DNA of 64,000 nucleotides from Pseudorhizobium xiangyangii. Lineage in GTDB: Bacteria; Pseudomonadota; Alphaproteobacteria; Rhizobiales; Rhizobiaceae. Positions within the stretch are counted from its first letter, which is position 1. Each line of letters opens with the position of its first letter. Below the pieces are notes generated by a model that saw nothing but the letters and a program-made list of their open reading frames with translations, made no database searches and was not told where the DNA came from. Location: assembly GCF_020531965.1 (NCBI RefSeq), contig NZ_JAJAWH010000004.1, positions 1 through 64,000 on the forward strand, read 5' to 3'. Of the stretch, positions 37,388 to 46,888 are shown piece by piece. Made by a program: the position numbers and the translations under genes.

Positions 37388-39414
37388 ACGCGCGCGTTGA
37401 TGCCGTATCCATCAATAAGGCCGCCCAAATATTCGGCGACCATATGGCCGCGCTCCGCCCGGATCCGCCTTACACGGTCTCCGAGTGGGCGGACAAAAAC
37501 CGCAAGCTATCGTCCAAGAGCAGCCCGGAGCCGGGACCGTGGCGGACATCCCGCGTCCCCTACCTCCGCGAAATCATGGACTGCCTTTCGGCATACTCTC
37601 CCATCCAGACCGTGAACGTCATGAAGGGCGTTCAAATCGGGATGTCCGAAGCCGGGTTCAACTTCGTTGGCTACGTCATAGATCATGCGCCGGGTCCCAT
37701 CATGTACGTGATGCCGACCATTTCCATGATGAAGAAGTTTTCGAAGGCGCGAATTGATCCCATGATTGAGGGGTCGCCATCGCTCCGGGAAAAGATACCC
37801 CCGGCCAGGTCCAGGGACTCCGGCAATACTCAGGAACAAAAGGACTTCGACAACGGCGTCTTGGTGATGACCGGGGCGAACAGCGGCGCCGGGCTTCGCG
37901 GTCTCCCGATGCGCTACCTTGTCCTTGATGAGGTCGACGGCTACCCGGAAAGCGCGGACGATGACGGCGACCCCGTTTCCTTGGCGGTGGACAGAACTTC
38001 GGCGCACCTGGCGCGGCGGAAAATCTTCAAGCTATCAACCCCGCTCTACAAGGAAACTTCGCGTATCGGTCCCGCCTTCCGCGAAGGGGATCAACGCTAC
38101 TACAACGTGAAGTGCGAGAAGTGCGGGACCCTGCAGCCCATCACATGGGATAAGATTAAATGGGAACCCGGCAAGCCGGAAACGGCCGCCTTCGTCTGTT
38201 CCGCTCATGATCCCAATACTGGCGAGCTATGCGAACACCGGCACCCCGAACACCGGAAGCGCCACTTGTGCCGGGAAAAGGGGCATGGCGGCGACGCGGA
38301 GTGGATCCCGACAGCGGTCCCCGTGGACGCGAAGACGCGTAGTTATCACCTCTCCGCGTTGTATTCGCAGTGGTATACATGGGAACAGTGTGTTCGCCGC
38401 TTCCTTCTGGTGAAGGATGATCCCGCCAAGCTGCAACCTTTCATTAACAACGTTCTAGGCGAGGAGTGGGAAAGCCTCGGCGGCGAAAAGCTGGACCCGG
38501 AAACCCTCTTCGCGAAGCGCGAAGAATTCATGTCAGGCTTCGACGCCGAGTTGCCAGCGGGAACCGCGTTGCTGACTGCCGGGGTCGACGTGCAGCCGGA
38601 CCGCTTGGAATTGGAAGTGGTGGCGTGGGGACGTGATGAGGAGTCCTGGTCCGTTGCCTACCACGTTCTTCCCGGCGACCCCTCCGAATTGGAGGTGTGG
38701 GATCAACTGGATGAAATCTTACGGACCCGGTTCCGTCACCCCGCGCTTGAAGACGGCATGAAGATTATGGCAACGGCCATCGATACCGGCGGCGCCAACA
38801 CACAGGACGCATACCGCTACGTTCGTCCCCGCGAAGGCCGCCGAATTTGGGGGATCAAGGGTTATGCCGGGAAGCGTCCGGTGTGGCCGAAGAAGCCGAG
38901 CCGCAACAACAAGGGCAAGATTAACCTTTACGCCATCGGCGTGGACTCCGCGAAGGAAGTCGTGACAGCCCGGTTAGCGAAGGTCGGGGCCGGTGTGAGC
39001 GGCGCCGGTGCGTGCCACTTCCCGATGGACCGGGATCAGGAATATTTCCAGCAGCTAACGGCGGAGCGGAAGGTCGTCCGGTTCACGAAGGGCTTCAAAC
39101 ACATTGAATGGCACCTTCCGGACAAAGCCAGGAATGAATCGTTTGACTGCCGCGTCTACGCCTACGCCGCCTTGCAAGGTCTAATCCTCGGCGGCATCAA
39201 CTTGAACCGGCGTGCCGCCACCGTTGAGCGCACCATGAAAGAGAAGGGAAACCCCGTGAAACAGGAAGAACAGAAGGCACCGGAGCCAGTGGCAGAAGAC
39301 GCGCCGGAAGAGCCGGGTTCGCAGGAAGCGGAATCGACACCTAAAAACGCGGGTGCGATAACGGCGAGGAAGAAGAAGAAGCGGCGCGTTGTTGCGTCTC
39401 CATTCATGGGTTGA
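37384..39414 (+). CDS. Terminase large subunit, lambda gpA family
   Basis: 676 residues. Atypical Walker A Met-Lys-Gly-Val-Gln-Ile-Gly-Met-Ser-Glu near 79-88, Walker B Tyr-Leu-Val-Leu-Asp-Glu-Val near 178-184, a zinc-like CxxC with His-rich insert near 240-300, and nuclease Asp residues in Thr-Ala-Gly-Val-Asp-Val near 400. Family gpA packages DNA into lambda-type heads by cos cleavage. The C-terminal 60 residues are Glu/Pro/Lys-rich. Confidence 0.9.
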   Translation: MNARVDAVSINKAAQIFGDHMAALRPDPPYTVSEWADKNRKLSSKSSPEPGPWRTSRVPYLREIMDCLSAYSPIQTVNVMKGVQIGMSEAGFNFVGYVIDHAPGPIMYVMPTISMMKKFSKARIDPMIEGSPSLREKIPPARSRDSGNTQEQKDFDNGVLVMTGANSGAGLRGLPMRYLVLDEVDGYPESADDDGDPVSLAVDRTSAHLARRKIFKLSTPLYKETSRIGPAFREGDQRYYNVKCEKCGTLQPITWDKIKWEPGKPETAAFVCSAHDPNTGELCEHRHPEHRKRHLCREKGHGGDAEWIPTAVPVDAKTRSYHLSALYSQWYTWEQCVRRFLLVKDDPAKLQPFINNVLGEEWESLGGEKLDPETLFAKREEFMSGFDAELPAGTALLTAGVDVQPDRLELEVVAWGRDEESWSVAYHVLPGDPSELEVWDQLDEILRTRFRHPALEDGMKIMATAIDTGGANTQDAYRYVRPREGRRIWGIKGYAGKRPVWPKKPSRNNKGKINLYAIGVDSAKEVVTARLAKVGAGVSGAGACHFPMDRDQEYFQQLTAERKVVRFTKGFKHIEWHLPDKARNESFDCRVYAYAALQGLILGGINLNRRAATVERTMKEKGNPVKQEEQKAPEPVAEDAPEEPGSQEAESTPKNAGAITARKKKKRRVVASPFMG

Positions 39415-39417
39415 TCG

Positions 39418-39648
39418 ATGGCGGTTCTATCGGAAGAAGAACTTGACGCCTTGAGGGCGCAACGGGTGAAGCTCGTTAAGGCAATGCGCTCCGGCGCGTT
39501 GTCCGTCCAGCACGGCGACAAGCGGGTTCAGTATCGATCCCTTGCCGAGATGCAAGCCGCGTTGGATGGCATCGACGAAGACATCGCCGAGGGCACCGGA
39601 AAGAAGCGGAAACGCGTCTTCTATATTGATTCGTCGCGAGGTTTTTGA
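39418..39648 (+). CDS. Head-tail joining protein, gpW type
   Basis: 76 residues between terminase and portal, as lambda W. Pattern: Leu-Asp-Ala-Leu-Arg-Ala-Gln-Arg, Met-Arg-Ser-Gly-Ala-Leu-Ser-Val, Val-Gln-Tyr-Arg-Ser-Leu-Ala-Glu-Met. Stop overlaps portal start. Confidence 0.82.
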   Translation: MAVLSEEELDALRAQRVKLVKAMRSGALSVQHGDKRVQYRSLAEMQAALDGIDEDIAEGTGKKRKRVFYIDSSRGF

Positions 39649-41156
39649 TGAATGCGTTTAGGAAGTTTGCCAACGCGTTCCGCTTTGGCGCCGCGTCTAA
39701 TCCATCATTTGAAGCAGCCGGACATGGCCGTCGTCTCAAGGGATTCAACCCTCCGAAGCGGCACATCAATGCCGCGATCCAAGCGGCTGGCCCCACGTTG
39801 GTTTCGCGTGTTCGTTGGCTTTATGACAACGAAAGCATGTGTGGAAACGCCATTGATGAATGGGTTAGCGCGTCCGTGGGTGACGGCATCAAGCCGCGTC
39901 CCCGCACCAAAAACAAGAAGGCCAAGCGCGCACTGATAGACTTGTTCTGGCGGTGGACGGAAGAGGCTGATGCCGATGGCATGTCAGACTATTACGGGAT
40001 CCAAGAGCGGGTCGCCCGCGAAGTCAGACTAACCGGTGAATGCTTCGTTCGGATCCGGTCCCGCCGTCCTGGTGATATGTGGACAGTTCCGTTTCAACTG
40101 CAACTTCTGCCAAGCGAAATGCTCGATGTTGCCTACAACGGCAACGGCAACGGCGGGAACATAATCCGCGCCGGTATCGAGTACGACGCCATCCGTCGAC
40201 GCGTAGCCTACCACTTCTGGCGATTCCATCCATATGACGATGTCCCGGCGCAAGCTGGTGGATTGATGCGGGACCGCGTCCGGGTCCCGGCCGAAGAAGT
40301 CATTCACGTAATCGAAGCCAAACAGGCCGGGCAAATCCGTGGCGTCCCGTCCATCGCTCGAGTCCTCGTTAAAATCTTCAAGATGGAGATTTATGACGAT
40401 GCCGAACTTGAGCGGAAAAGCACGGCCGCGCTGTTCACCGCGTTCCTTGTTGGACGTGGTGACAACCCGATTGCCAATGATGATGACATAGACGGCGCCG
40501 ATGACGAACCGGTGGCGCCAATGCAGCCCGGCGCGATTATTGACCTCGGCGACGACAAGGACGTGAAGTTTGCCACACCGGCGGACGTTGGTGGAAGCTA
40601 TGAGCCTTTCCAGTATCGTAACGCGTTGAAGATAGCGGCGGGGACTGGTGTCCCCTACGCGTATGTTACCGGAGACATGACAAAAGGTAATTTCTCGAAT
40701 GTGCGGACCGATATCATACGGTTCCGCCGCCGGGTGAATCAGTGGAATTACAACACCCTGATTTTCCAGCTTTGCCGCATGGTGTGGATGCAGTTCGTGG
40801 ACCGCGCCTATATGGCCGGTCTGGTAGACCTCCCCGGCTATGATGAGGACCCGACCCAATATTGGGCCGCCGACCACCTCGCTCCACGCCAGGAATGGAT
40901 TGACCCCGCCAAAGATATAAAGGCGGAGCTTGAAGCCATCGGCGGCGGCCTGAAAAGCCGGACGCAATCGGTAGCAGAACGCGGCTATGACCGTGAAGAC
41001 CTAGACGCCGAGATTGATGAGGAGCGTAAGGAAGAGGACAGACTCGGCCTTGAGTTCAGTACGCGGGCGAAGGCGACTCCGGGTCCCGTCCCCGGCGCCG
41101 AGCCGGACCCGGATCAAGACGAAGACGAAAAAGAAGAGGCCGAAGACGATGCGTGA
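39648..41156 (+). CDS. Portal protein, lambda gpB family
   Basis: 502 residues. The family segments Arg-Trp-Leu-Tyr-Asp-Asn-Glu, Thr-Gly-Glu-Cys-Phe-Val-Arg, Gln-Leu-Leu-Pro-Ser-Glu-Met-Leu and Ala-Gly-Gln-Ile-Arg-Gly-Val-Pro are clear. The C-terminal 40 residues are acidic. It forms the dodecameric DNA gate of the head. ATG 39648 overlaps the gpW stop; a TTG one codon earlier is less likely. Confidence 0.9.
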   Translation: MNAFRKFANAFRFGAASNPSFEAAGHGRRLKGFNPPKRHINAAIQAAGPTLVSRVRWLYDNESMCGNAIDEWVSASVGDGIKPRPRTKNKKAKRALIDLFWRWTEEADADGMSDYYGIQERVAREVRLTGECFVRIRSRRPGDMWTVPFQLQLLPSEMLDVAYNGNGNGGNIIRAGIEYDAIRRRVAYHFWRFHPYDDVPAQAGGLMRDRVRVPAEEVIHVIEAKQAGQIRGVPSIARVLVKIFKMEIYDDAELERKSTAALFTAFLVGRGDNPIANDDDIDGADDEPVAPMQPGAIIDLGDDKDVKFATPADVGGSYEPFQYRNALKIAAGTGVPYAYVTGDMTKGNFSNVRTDIIRFRRRVNQWNYNTLIFQLCRMVWMQFVDRAYMAGLVDLPGYDEDPTQYWAADHLAPRQEWIDPAKDIKAELEAIGGGLKSRTQSVAERGYDREDLDAEIDEERKEEDRLGLEFSTRAKATPGPVPGAEPDPDQDEDEKEEAEDDA

Positions 41157-42558
41157 CCTTCCACACCTGGCGTCATTGATTTTCAATCGGCCGCTTCTTT
41201 TCCGGGGTGACATCGGGACCGGTATCATTGACGCCATCGGCCCCCGCATCTTGAGCGGCGAGCGCATTGACCGCACGGAAGTGGTCGCCGCGTTCGAACG
41301 GCCGTCCCGCGAAGCGAGGGCGCCAGGCGGTTCCCGTCGCCTCGCCGGTGGCGCCTACATGGACCGTGATGGAATCGCGGTGCTTCCTATCGTGGGTTCG
41401 CTTGTGCGTCGCGGCACTTGGCTTGATGCCGAATGTGGAATGATGAGCTACGGGCTTATCCAGAACGCGGTCGCGGAAATCCTTCTGGACGCGTCCGTTC
41501 GCGGACTCATGCTGGAAATTGACAGTAGCGGCGGCGAAGCAAACGGTTGCTTCGATTGCGCCGACTTCATCAAGGTTGCGTCCGCTACGTCCGGGAAGCC
41601 GGTATGGGCACACGCAAACGAAATCATGTGTTCCGCCGCCTATGGTCTCGGATCATCCGCAAGTAAAATTTGGGTTGCCCGGACCGGCGAAGTCGGGTCC
41701 ATCGGCGTCCTCGGCGCCCATGTGGACCGGAGCGCGGCGGACAAGATGGCCGGGGTCAAATGGACGTACATTTTTGCGGGTGAACACAAGACAGACGGGA
41801 ACCCACATGAGCCGCTTGGCGAGGGAACGCTTGCCAGAATGCAAACGGACGTCGACCACTTGATGGATATGTTCGTGGACCTCGCTTCGCAGAATCGTGG
41901 AATGACCGGCGAAGAAATCCGGGCTACAAACGCTGAAATCTTTCGCGGAAGCCTCGCGGTGGAGTCGGGTCTCGCTGATGAAGTAGGGACGCTGGACGAA
42001 GCCTTGCAAGCTTTTGAAGAGCACGTTGACGAAATGCAAACTTCGGGATCAACCCGGATGAGCGCTTCACAGATGAGGACAGAACTTATGTCTACGAACC
42101 GAGGCAAGCCAGGCGCCAACATCACAGCTTCCAAGCCGGAAGATAAGGAAGACAAGAGCAAGGCCGCCGCCACGGAAGAAGAAGGCAAGGGTGACGAAGA
42201 GGACGAAGGCAAGAAGGCGAAGGCCGACGAAGAAGAAGGTGATGCCGGCAAGAATGCCGCCGCCTTCTCCAATGCCGCCGTCAAGGCTGAAACCGAACGT
42301 TGTTCCGGCCTCTTCGCCGTAGCGAAACAGGCGGCCCGCCTCGGCGTCACCTTCAACGCGGAAGCGGCCATCAACTCCCGGATGTCTGTAGCGGATGCCC
42401 GTGCCAAGGTCATGGACGCGGCCGCTTCGGGCGACGCTCCGGAGACCTCCGCCATTGCGGCGCCGAAGGTCAAGGGAGCCGGACAGGGCGGACATAAATC
42501 CATGAGCGCCGAAGATAAAGCGGCGGCTTGGAAAAAGGCACACGCGCGCAAGCGTTAA
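41149..42558 (+). CDS. S49 head maturation protease with C-terminal scaffold
   Basis: 469 residues. The protease part (about 1-300) has Ile-Asp-Ser-Ser-Gly-Gly, the Ser nucleophile in Met-Cys-Ser-Ala-Ala-Tyr near 160, Gly-Ser-Ile-Gly-Val, and a Lys candidate in Gly-Glu-His-Lys-Thr-Asp-Gly-Asn-Pro. The C-terminal part is Glu/Lys-rich and ends in a basic tail, like lambda C with its nested Nu3 scaffold. ATG 41149 overlaps the portal's end; the longer upstream frame runs inside the portal gene. Confidence 0.88.
   Translation: MRDLPHLASLIFNRPLLFRGDIGTGIIDAIGPRILSGERIDRTEVVAAFERPSREARAPGGSRRLAGGAYMDRDGIAVLPIVGSLVRRGTWLDAECGMMSYGLIQNAVAEILLDASVRGLMLEIDSSGGEANGCFDCADFIKVASATSGKPVWAHANEIMCSAAYGLGSSASKIWVARTGEVGSIGVLGAHVDRSAADKMAGVKWTYIFAGEHKTDGNPHEPLGEGTLARMQTDVDHLMDMFVDLASQNRGMTGEEIRATNAEIFRGSLAVESGLADEVGTLDEALQAFEEHVDEMQTSGSTRMSASQMRTELMSTNRGKPGANITASKPEDKEDKSKAAATEEEGKGDEEDEGKKAKADEEEGDAGKNAAAFSNAAVKAETERCSGLFAVAKQAARLGVTFNAEAAINSRMSVADARAKVMDAAASGDAPETSAIAAPKVKGAGQGGHKSMSAEDKAAAWKKAHARKR
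42088..42558 (+). other. Possible in-frame internal scaffold start (Nu3-like)
   Basis: ATG 42088 is in frame with the protease, follows GAGGAC by 7 bases, and begins exactly where the charged scaffold-like part starts (156 codons). In lambda, the scaffold Nu3 starts inside gene C the same way. A TTGACGAAATGCAAA motif variant lies at 42026. Confidence 0.4.
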
Positions 42559-42583
42559 GCGGCGGCAATAGGAGAAAACGGAA

Positions 42584-42979
42584 ATGTCTACGGTTCTCAC
42601 GGACATCGGTCGCCGCGAAGGCGGTTATATCATCAGCGAAGCGGGCGGTGCGACCGGAATGCGGTCCCGTGACCGTGGCACCCTCAAGGCGGGGGCCGTT
42701 GGTTTGTCCGGCATGGTCCTGGCTCAACTTACGGCCGACAAGAAATTGGTTCCGATGGCGGCCACCGCTGCGGACCCGGACACCGGTTCGGCTACGGCTT
42801 ACGCCGTTCTATTCACATCGGCGGATGCTTCAACGGCGGATCAACCCGTGGTGTTTCATGCCCGCGATTGCGAAGTGAACGACCGCGAACTGGTGTGGCC
42901 CGCTGGCATTTCGGCACCGAACAAGGCGGCGGCCATCACCGCTCTTGCAGCAAAAGGAATCATCGTCCGCACGAAGTAA
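42584..42979 (+). CDS. Head decoration protein, gpD family
   Basis: 131 residues; Gly-Tyr-Ile-Ile-Ser-Glu near the start, Gly-Thr-Leu-Lys-Ala-Gly-Ala-Val near 32 and Val-Phe-His-Ala-Arg-Asp-Cys-Glu-Val near 90 follow the lambda gpD family. Trimers would brace the expanded capsid. Position between protease and major capsid is canonical. Confidence 0.85.
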   Translation: MSTVLTDIGRREGGYIISEAGGATGMRSRDRGTLKAGAVGLSGMVLAQLTADKKLVPMAATAADPDTGSATAYAVLFTSADASTADQPVVFHARDCEVNDRELVWPAGISAPNKAAAITALAAKGIIVRTK

Positions 42980-43012
42980 GCGCGGCGTTGTTGGAAACGG
43001 GGACTTTCTCAA

Positions 43013-44101
43013 ATGCATATGGATATTTTCAACGACGACGCTTTCTCCGCCACGTCTATGACGACGGCGATTGAGACGTATGAATATCAGCCGGGCCTGA
43101 TTTCGAGCATGAACCTGTTCGATAATGTTCCGATTGCAACGACCACGGTATCCGTGGAGAAGCGCGGCAACGGCTTCGAACTCATTCCCACCACTCTTCG
43201 CGGCGAACCGCTCGCCGAAGGTCGGCGCGACGACCGGAACATTCGCATGTTCCCGACGCGGCGTATCGCCAAGGGCCACACCCTTCAAGCGTCTGAAATC
43301 CAGAACGTTCGCGCCTTCGGCACCGAGTCCGAACTGGAAACGGCAATTGGTTACGTGGCAAGATACCAACAGCGCTTGATGCGCGAAGTAGAAGCCACCT
43401 GGGAATTCATGCGCCTCGGCGCCGTCTTCGGCAAGGTAATGGACGCCTCCGGGTCCGTTGTGGTCGATTGGTTCAATGAATGGACCATTACCCGCCCGGC
43501 TGCGATCGACTTCGCGCTGGACACCGCCGGAACCAATGTTGAGCAGAAGTGCCGGGATGTCCTCCGCCGGGTTCAAGACGTTGTTGACGAACGCTGGCTT
43601 CCGAATTCGTCTGTTGTTGGCCTTGCCGGCGACTCCTTCTTCGATAAGTTGACGGGCCACGCCAAGGTTACGGACACGTACCTTAACCAGTCTCAGGCGA
43701 ACACCTTGAACCGTGCCTTTGGTGTGGCGACACAGTCCGGTTTCCGGGCCGGTTCCTACGCCACCTTTGAATATGGTGGGATCCTGTTTATCAACTACAA
43801 GGGTTCCAAGACTTTCAAGAAGACGGACGCGGAAGGGGATAACTCCGGCAAGGAAGCCTTCGGCGTCCGCAGTACCCGGTGCAAGTTCTTCCCCATCAAT
43901 GCGCCCGGTGTCTTCCAAGAAGCCTTCGCGCCTGGCGAGTCCTTCGAATGGGCGAACACCATCGGCCGACCGGTCTACTCGCTTATTCTCCGCGACAAGG
44001 ACCGGGATTTCTGGATGCGTCCCGAAGTGTATTCCTACCCGCTGTTTATCTGCACGGTGCCGGAAGCTCTCTTCGAAGCCAAGGAGTCCGCTTCGGCTTA
44101 A
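43013..44101 (+). CDS. Major capsid protein, lambda gpE family
   Basis: 362 residues; Pro-Gly-Leu-Ile-Ser-Ser-Met-Asn-Leu-Phe, Thr-Thr-Val-Ser-Val-Glu, Ala-Gly-Asp-Ser-Phe-Phe-Asp and Pro-Gly-Glu-Ser-Phe-Glu-Trp-Ala-Asn-Thr are the family blocks. HK97-fold shell protein. ATG 43013 or the ATG two codons later are both possible. Confidence 0.9.
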   Translation: MHMDIFNDDAFSATSMTTAIETYEYQPGLISSMNLFDNVPIATTTVSVEKRGNGFELIPTTLRGEPLAEGRRDDRNIRMFPTRRIAKGHTLQASEIQNVRAFGTESELETAIGYVARYQQRLMREVEATWEFMRLGAVFGKVMDASGSVVVDWFNEWTITRPAAIDFALDTAGTNVEQKCRDVLRRVQDVVDERWLPNSSVVGLAGDSFFDKLTGHAKVTDTYLNQSQANTLNRAFGVATQSGFRAGSYATFEYGGILFINYKGSKTFKKTDAEGDNSGKEAFGVRSTRCKFFPINAPGVFQEAFAPGESFEWANTIGRPVYSLILRDKDRDFWMRPEVYSYPLFICTVPEALFEAKESASA

Positions 44102-44121
44102 GCCGGGGCGGTCCCCCGCTT

Positions 44122-44463
44122 ATGGATTGGGACGAACTGTTAGACGACATGACGGCGGTGGTGGTGGACACCTTCGCCGTTTCTCTTGTCTATGAACGCG
44201 CCGAAGCTCCCGGCGTCCTCATTGACAAGACGCCGAGCGGGGCACCGCTGACGTGCATCTATGACGTAGAGACGGTGGACGGCGCGGAAGGCGGGAGCCT
44301 TTCGGTAGCGAACCGGCGGACCATTATCGACGTCAGGCTTGATGACCTCGGCTTCGTCCCTTCTACGAAGGATTTCGTGCGGGTCCCGGCGGGCCGGTTC
44401 TCCATTCTCAACAAGGACGAGTCGTCGTCTGGAATGATGAAGCTCCAACTTCGGAAGGTGTAG
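44122..44463 (+). CDS. Head completion / neck protein
   Basis: 113 residues right after the capsid gene, where lambda FII-like or head-tail adaptor proteins lie. Begins Met-Asp-Trp-Asp-Glu-Leu-Leu-Asp-Asp-Met and has a beta-rich core (Ile-Ile-Asp-Val-Arg-Leu, Phe-Val-Arg-Val-Pro). Assignment rests mainly on position. Confidence 0.6.
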   Translation: MDWDELLDDMTAVVVDTFAVSLVYERAEAPGVLIDKTPSGAPLTCIYDVETVDGAEGGSLSVANRRTIIDVRLDDLGFVPSTKDFVRVPAGRFSILNKDESSSGMMKLQLRKV

Positions 44464-44465
44464 AT

Positions 44466-45023
44466 GTGGCCAGCCCTCGGAAAGAAGTTGTTGCCGCCGT
44501 CGCTGACTACCTGAAAACACCGGTAGAAGGCACGTATCCGACCGCCGCAAGCGGCCGCGTCTTCGATACGGATTCGACGCCGCCGGACGCGGACCACCTC
44601 CCGGAGATAAACGTTCTCTTCATCCGCGAAAGCAAGGATGCATCCACGGACCACCAGCCCGGCGTTCTCGGTTTGAACTCGCCGGTCCGGCGGGTCATGG
44701 AGATGCAAATCGAAGTCTACCATGTCACCGCTGAATCGCTTGACGTGGCCTGGCAGGTCGAAGAGGCGTTGCGCGTCAACGCTACCCTGGCGGACAAGGT
44801 TGAAAGCGTAAGGGTCAACGACGTCGACCTCTTCGTTGCGGAAAACAACACGGTGTCCCTCTACGTGTCCATCTTGAAAGTTGAGGTGGCATATTGGACC
44901 CACGTCACCGAAGACACGGGACGGCCGACCACGGTCCTCCTCGGCTTCGTCCCGGAGACCGGGCCAGGCAACGAACCCAAATATGAGGACATCACCGCCA
45001 CCGGTCTGCAGGACATGGTTTGA
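44466..45023 (+). CDS. Tail terminator / neck protein
   Basis: 185 residues from GTG 44466 (GGAAGGTG upstream). Arg-Lys-Glu-Val-Val-Ala-Ala-Val-Ala-Asp-Tyr-Leu at the start and Met-Glu-Met-Gln-Ile-Glu-Val-Tyr near 77 fit the small tail-terminator type fold. Its end overlaps gpV. Confidence 0.55.
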   Translation: MASPRKEVVAAVADYLKTPVEGTYPTAASGRVFDTDSTPPDADHLPEINVLFIRESKDASTDHQPGVLGLNSPVRRVMEMQIEVYHVTAESLDVAWQVEEALRVNATLADKVESVRVNDVDLFVAENNTVSLYVSILKVEVAYWTHVTEDTGRPTTVLLGFVPETGPGNEPKYEDITATGLQDMV

Positions 45024-45589
45024 TGGCGGATAAGTACGACAAGCGGCTCGCCGATATCGAGCGCCGAGTTTCCAACGGAATCGTCATCGGAACGGTATCT
45101 TCCGTTGACCATGAAAAGGGCCGTTATCGGGTCAAGGCCGGAGAACTTGAAACAGACTGGATTCCGATGGCGACGCCTCGCGCCGGGAAGACATCCATTT
45201 ATTCGAGCTACGAAGAGGGCGAGCAAGTCATTCTTGCCAGCCAGTCCGGCGACCTGTCACAAGCCGTCATCCTTGGGGCCGTAGCCACCGGCGAGACGCA
45301 AGCCGGGACGAAGGGGAACACCCACGTCATCAAGTACCCGGACGGGACAACCGTTGAGTACGACCACGAAGCGAAGTCCTACAAGATGGACGTCGCCGAG
45401 GGCGGCGCCTTCTCCCTCAACATCGGCGGTGGCGCTTCCATCACCGGATCCGGTGACGGTCTCAAGATTAAGGCGGGGTCCATCGAACTGGAATCCGCCA
45501 CCCTCACCCACAACGGAAAGAACATCGGCGACGACCACACCCACAAGGACGTGACCCGTGGCACCGATGAAACGGGGCCGCCAGCTTAA
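45023..45589 (+). CDS. Baseplate assembly protein V (spike), P2 gpV family
   Basis: 188 residues: an OB-like N-terminus (Gly-Thr-Val-Ser-Ser-Val, Trp-Ile-Pro-Met), Gly-Glu-Gln-Val-Ile-Leu, then a beta-helical region with Gly repeats and a His-Thr-His metal-type tip. It would be the membrane-piercing spike at the tail end. First P2-type gene after the lambda-type head module. Confidence 0.85.
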   Translation: MADKYDKRLADIERRVSNGIVIGTVSSVDHEKGRYRVKAGELETDWIPMATPRAGKTSIYSSYEEGEQVILASQSGDLSQAVILGAVATGETQAGTKGNTHVIKYPDGTTVEYDHEAKSYKMDVAEGGAFSLNIGGGASITGSGDGLKIKAGSIELESATLTHNGKNIGDDHTHKDVTRGTDETGPPA

Positions 45590-45599
45590 GGGGATCAAG

Positions 45600-45938
45600 A
45601 TGCGCGGAATGAACGCGGCAACCGGGAAGCCGCTGGACGGAATAGACCACCTCCGGCAATCCATTGTGGACATCCTCAGTACCCGCAAGGGAACCCGCGT
45701 CATGCGTCGCGACTACGGGTCCGATGTCCCGAACCTTGTAGACAGACCGGTGAACGATGAATTGCCCGTGGACATCTATGTAGCCGTTGCCGAGGCGTTG
45801 GCGGCATGGGAGCCGCGACTCGTATTGCGGGAAGCTTCAATGACGGCGATGGGCGACGGGGCTATAGAGTTTGCGTTGACCGGCGATTATCTGCCGGACG
45901 GGCAAACCCTAACGTTGACCGGAATCTATGTGAGATGA
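45600..45938 (+). CDS. Baseplate wedge protein W, gpW/gp25 family
   Basis: 112 residues: His-Leu-Arg-Gln-Ser-Ile-Val-Asp-Ile-Leu, Arg-Arg-Asp-Tyr-Gly-Ser-Asp-Val-Pro and Trp-Glu-Pro-Arg-Leu are the gp25-like signatures. GGGGATCAAG precedes ATG 45600; earlier in-frame ATGs lie inside gpV. Confidence 0.88.
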   Translation: MRGMNAATGKPLDGIDHLRQSIVDILSTRKGTRVMRRDYGSDVPNLVDRPVNDELPVDIYVAVAEALAAWEPRLVLREASMTAMGDGAIEFALTGDYLPDGQTLTLTGIYVR

Positions 45939-46888
45939 CAGAAGCACCCGCCGAATTCTTCCGCGTCATTGATCTTTCAATGGTCCCGGTTCCGGACTTC
46001 GTGGAGGCGTTGAACTACGAGTCCATTCGGCAAGCGGCGATTGATTACTTCGTTTCTCTGGACCCCGCGAACAATGCGCTTGTAGAAAGCGACCCCATCA
46101 TCAAGCTTATCGAAGCCTTCGCCTACCGTGAATTGAACCTTCGGCAACGCATCAACGACATGGGCCTCGCCAATACCATCACGGCTTCGCTCGGCAACGA
46201 CCTCGCCGTCATCGGCGCCTTCTTCGGCGTCACCCCTATGGAAGGGGAAAACACCGAACGGTTCCGCCGCCGGGTCCAGTTGGGGATCTACACCGGGGCC
46301 GTGGCCGGTCCTCGGCAATCTTATGAGTTCCACGCGTTGTCGGCACACGCCGCCGTGGTGGATGTTGGAGTTCATTCCCCGGCACCCGGCGAGGTAGCCG
46401 TTACCGTGCTTGCTTCCGAAGATGTGGCAACAGAAACCGCCTCGGATCAGGAACGCCTTGTCGGCCGCGCCTTGTTCGCGCAACCCGTAAACGCCGATGT
46501 TTCCCGTATCCTGGCGCGGCCGTCCTCGGCGGTCCTTCAAGCCGTCCGGGTCGCATTGTCAGGCGAAGCGGTGCGCCCGCTTACGGACTCCGTGACAGTG
46601 CAGCCGCCGACCGTGGCGCCCTTCTCTATACGCGCCCGCCTGGTGGTCTATCCGGGTCCAGAGGCGGCAACCGTTAGGGCGAACGCCTTGACCTCGCTGG
46701 CGGCCTACCTGCAGCGGATCCGGAAGGTAGGCTATGACGCCACCCTATCCGGCATCATAGCCGCCTTGACCGTTGGCGGCGTACAGAACGTTATTCTGAC
46801 TTCGCCGGTGGCCGATGTAGTGGCCTCCCACTATGACCTACCGGTGTGTGTTGCCGTTGACGTAGAGGTTGAGCGCTTCGATGTTTGA
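45935..46888 (+). CDS. Baseplate protein J, P2 gpJ family
   Basis: 317 residues. Ile-Ile-Lys-Leu-Ile-Glu-Ala-Phe-Ala-Tyr-Arg-Glu, Arg-Ile-Asn-Asp and Glu-Arg-Phe-Arg-Arg-Arg-Val are the family's N-terminal blocks. ATG 45935 overlaps the gpW stop (ATGA). Confidence 0.9.
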   Translation: MTEAPAEFFRVIDLSMVPVPDFVEALNYESIRQAAIDYFVSLDPANNALVESDPIIKLIEAFAYRELNLRQRINDMGLANTITASLGNDLAVIGAFFGVTPMEGENTERFRRRVQLGIYTGAVAGPRQSYEFHALSAHAAVVDVGVHSPAPGEVAVTVLASEDVATETASDQERLVGRALFAQPVNADVSRILARPSSAVLQAVRVALSGEAVRPLTDSVTVQPPTVAPFSIRARLVVYPGPEAATVRANALTSLAAYLQRIRKVGYDATLSGIIAALTVGGVQNVILTSPVADVVASHYDLPVCVAVDVEVERFDV

